DNA of 64,000 nt from Diplonema papillatum (Eukaryota; Euglenozoa; Diplonemea; Diplonemida; Diplonemidae). The position numbers were made by a program, and so were the translations under genes. Under the pieces are notes generated by a model that was given only the letters and a program-made list of their open reading frames with translations, was not told the DNA's origin and searched no databases. The DNA is taken from positions 186,001-250,000 of the forward strand of contig JAPJBO010000166.1 in assembly GCA_030068145.1 (NCBI GenBank), in the 5' to 3' direction. Shown in pieces: positions 63,776 through 64,000 of this stretch; position 1 is the first letter of the stretch, and each line of letters opens with the position of its first letter.

Positions 63776-64000
63776 GCAGCCTGCGGGAGAAGTTATGCTC
63801 CCTGGACCTGTTGCTGAGACTTGGGGGTGTGGTCGCCACAGAGCAAAATCCAAGGTGACCCGTGCTGCCCCATTTTCCTGATCGTTTTGTGCGGCGGAGA
63901 AGCGTATTCGAAGGCGGGCATCTCCGCACGGGCGTCAGGGACAAAATACCAGCATCAGATGAGGAGAAACTCGCGTGCTGCTCGGGCTCAAGGCCAATGT

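Larger units (their letters stand above)
55700..64000. other. Right-hand non-genic region
   Basis: Apart from the repeats listed, I recognise no gene, RNA gene or exon series. Frames are short (under 190 codons), overlap in several phases and lack family motifs. Simple A or T runs occur at 57131-57156 and 56230-56241. Single short exons of an unknown intron-rich gene could be missed. Confidence 0.4.

Overview
This window is nuclear DNA of a eukaryote with GT-AG introns, GC-rich coding exons (roughly 60% GC by eye) and less GC-rich, repeat-filled spacers. The gene content (a myristoylated EF-hand phosphatase, a giant bridge-like lipid transfer protein, the U6 trimming enzyme USB1 and a bacterial-type penicillin acylase) suits a protist, perhaps an alga of the alveolate/stramenopile kind; that placement is inference. 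All four recognisable host genes lie on the minus strand.

Layout. 1-1754: penicillin acylase (S45), running off the left edge. 4451-10145: a seven-exon PPEF-type Ser/Thr phosphatase with four EF-hands. 11374-12126: intronless USB1. 15820-45588: a nine-exon BLTP1/Csf1 (KIAA1109/Tweek) homologue whose reconstructed exons join in frame to about 4,560 residues. 45589-64000: no gene recognised, only dispersed repeats, MITEs, a satellite and hairpins.

The most unusual region is intron 4 of BLTP1. About 10.7 kb (22724-33408) sits between 8-base G runs and is a set of elements inserted inside one another: a hAT-like fold-back outer element, G-rich minisatellites, a second hAT-like fold-back (27000-33315) with a perfect 8-bp target duplication, a hAT transposon with 0.65-kb inverted arms and a recognisable transposase, and two further elements placed end to end between TA dinucleotides. 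Nearly all nesting points are poly-G/poly-C tracts.

The same gene carries three partial tandem duplications of exon sequence (start of exon 3 in intron 2, start of exon 5 in intron 4, end of the last exon downstream). One duplicate holds a 137-bp G-rich insertion, with the uninterrupted site preserved in the other copy. Two dispersed families (A, about 65 bp; B, about 210 bp) recur about a dozen times each, always reading on the plus strand as far as I could see, and several sit just upstream of splice acceptors.

The four proteins do not form a pathway: they cover extracytoplasmic amide hydrolysis, calcium-controlled dephosphorylation, U6 snRNA 3'-end maturation and bulk lipid transfer at membrane contacts.
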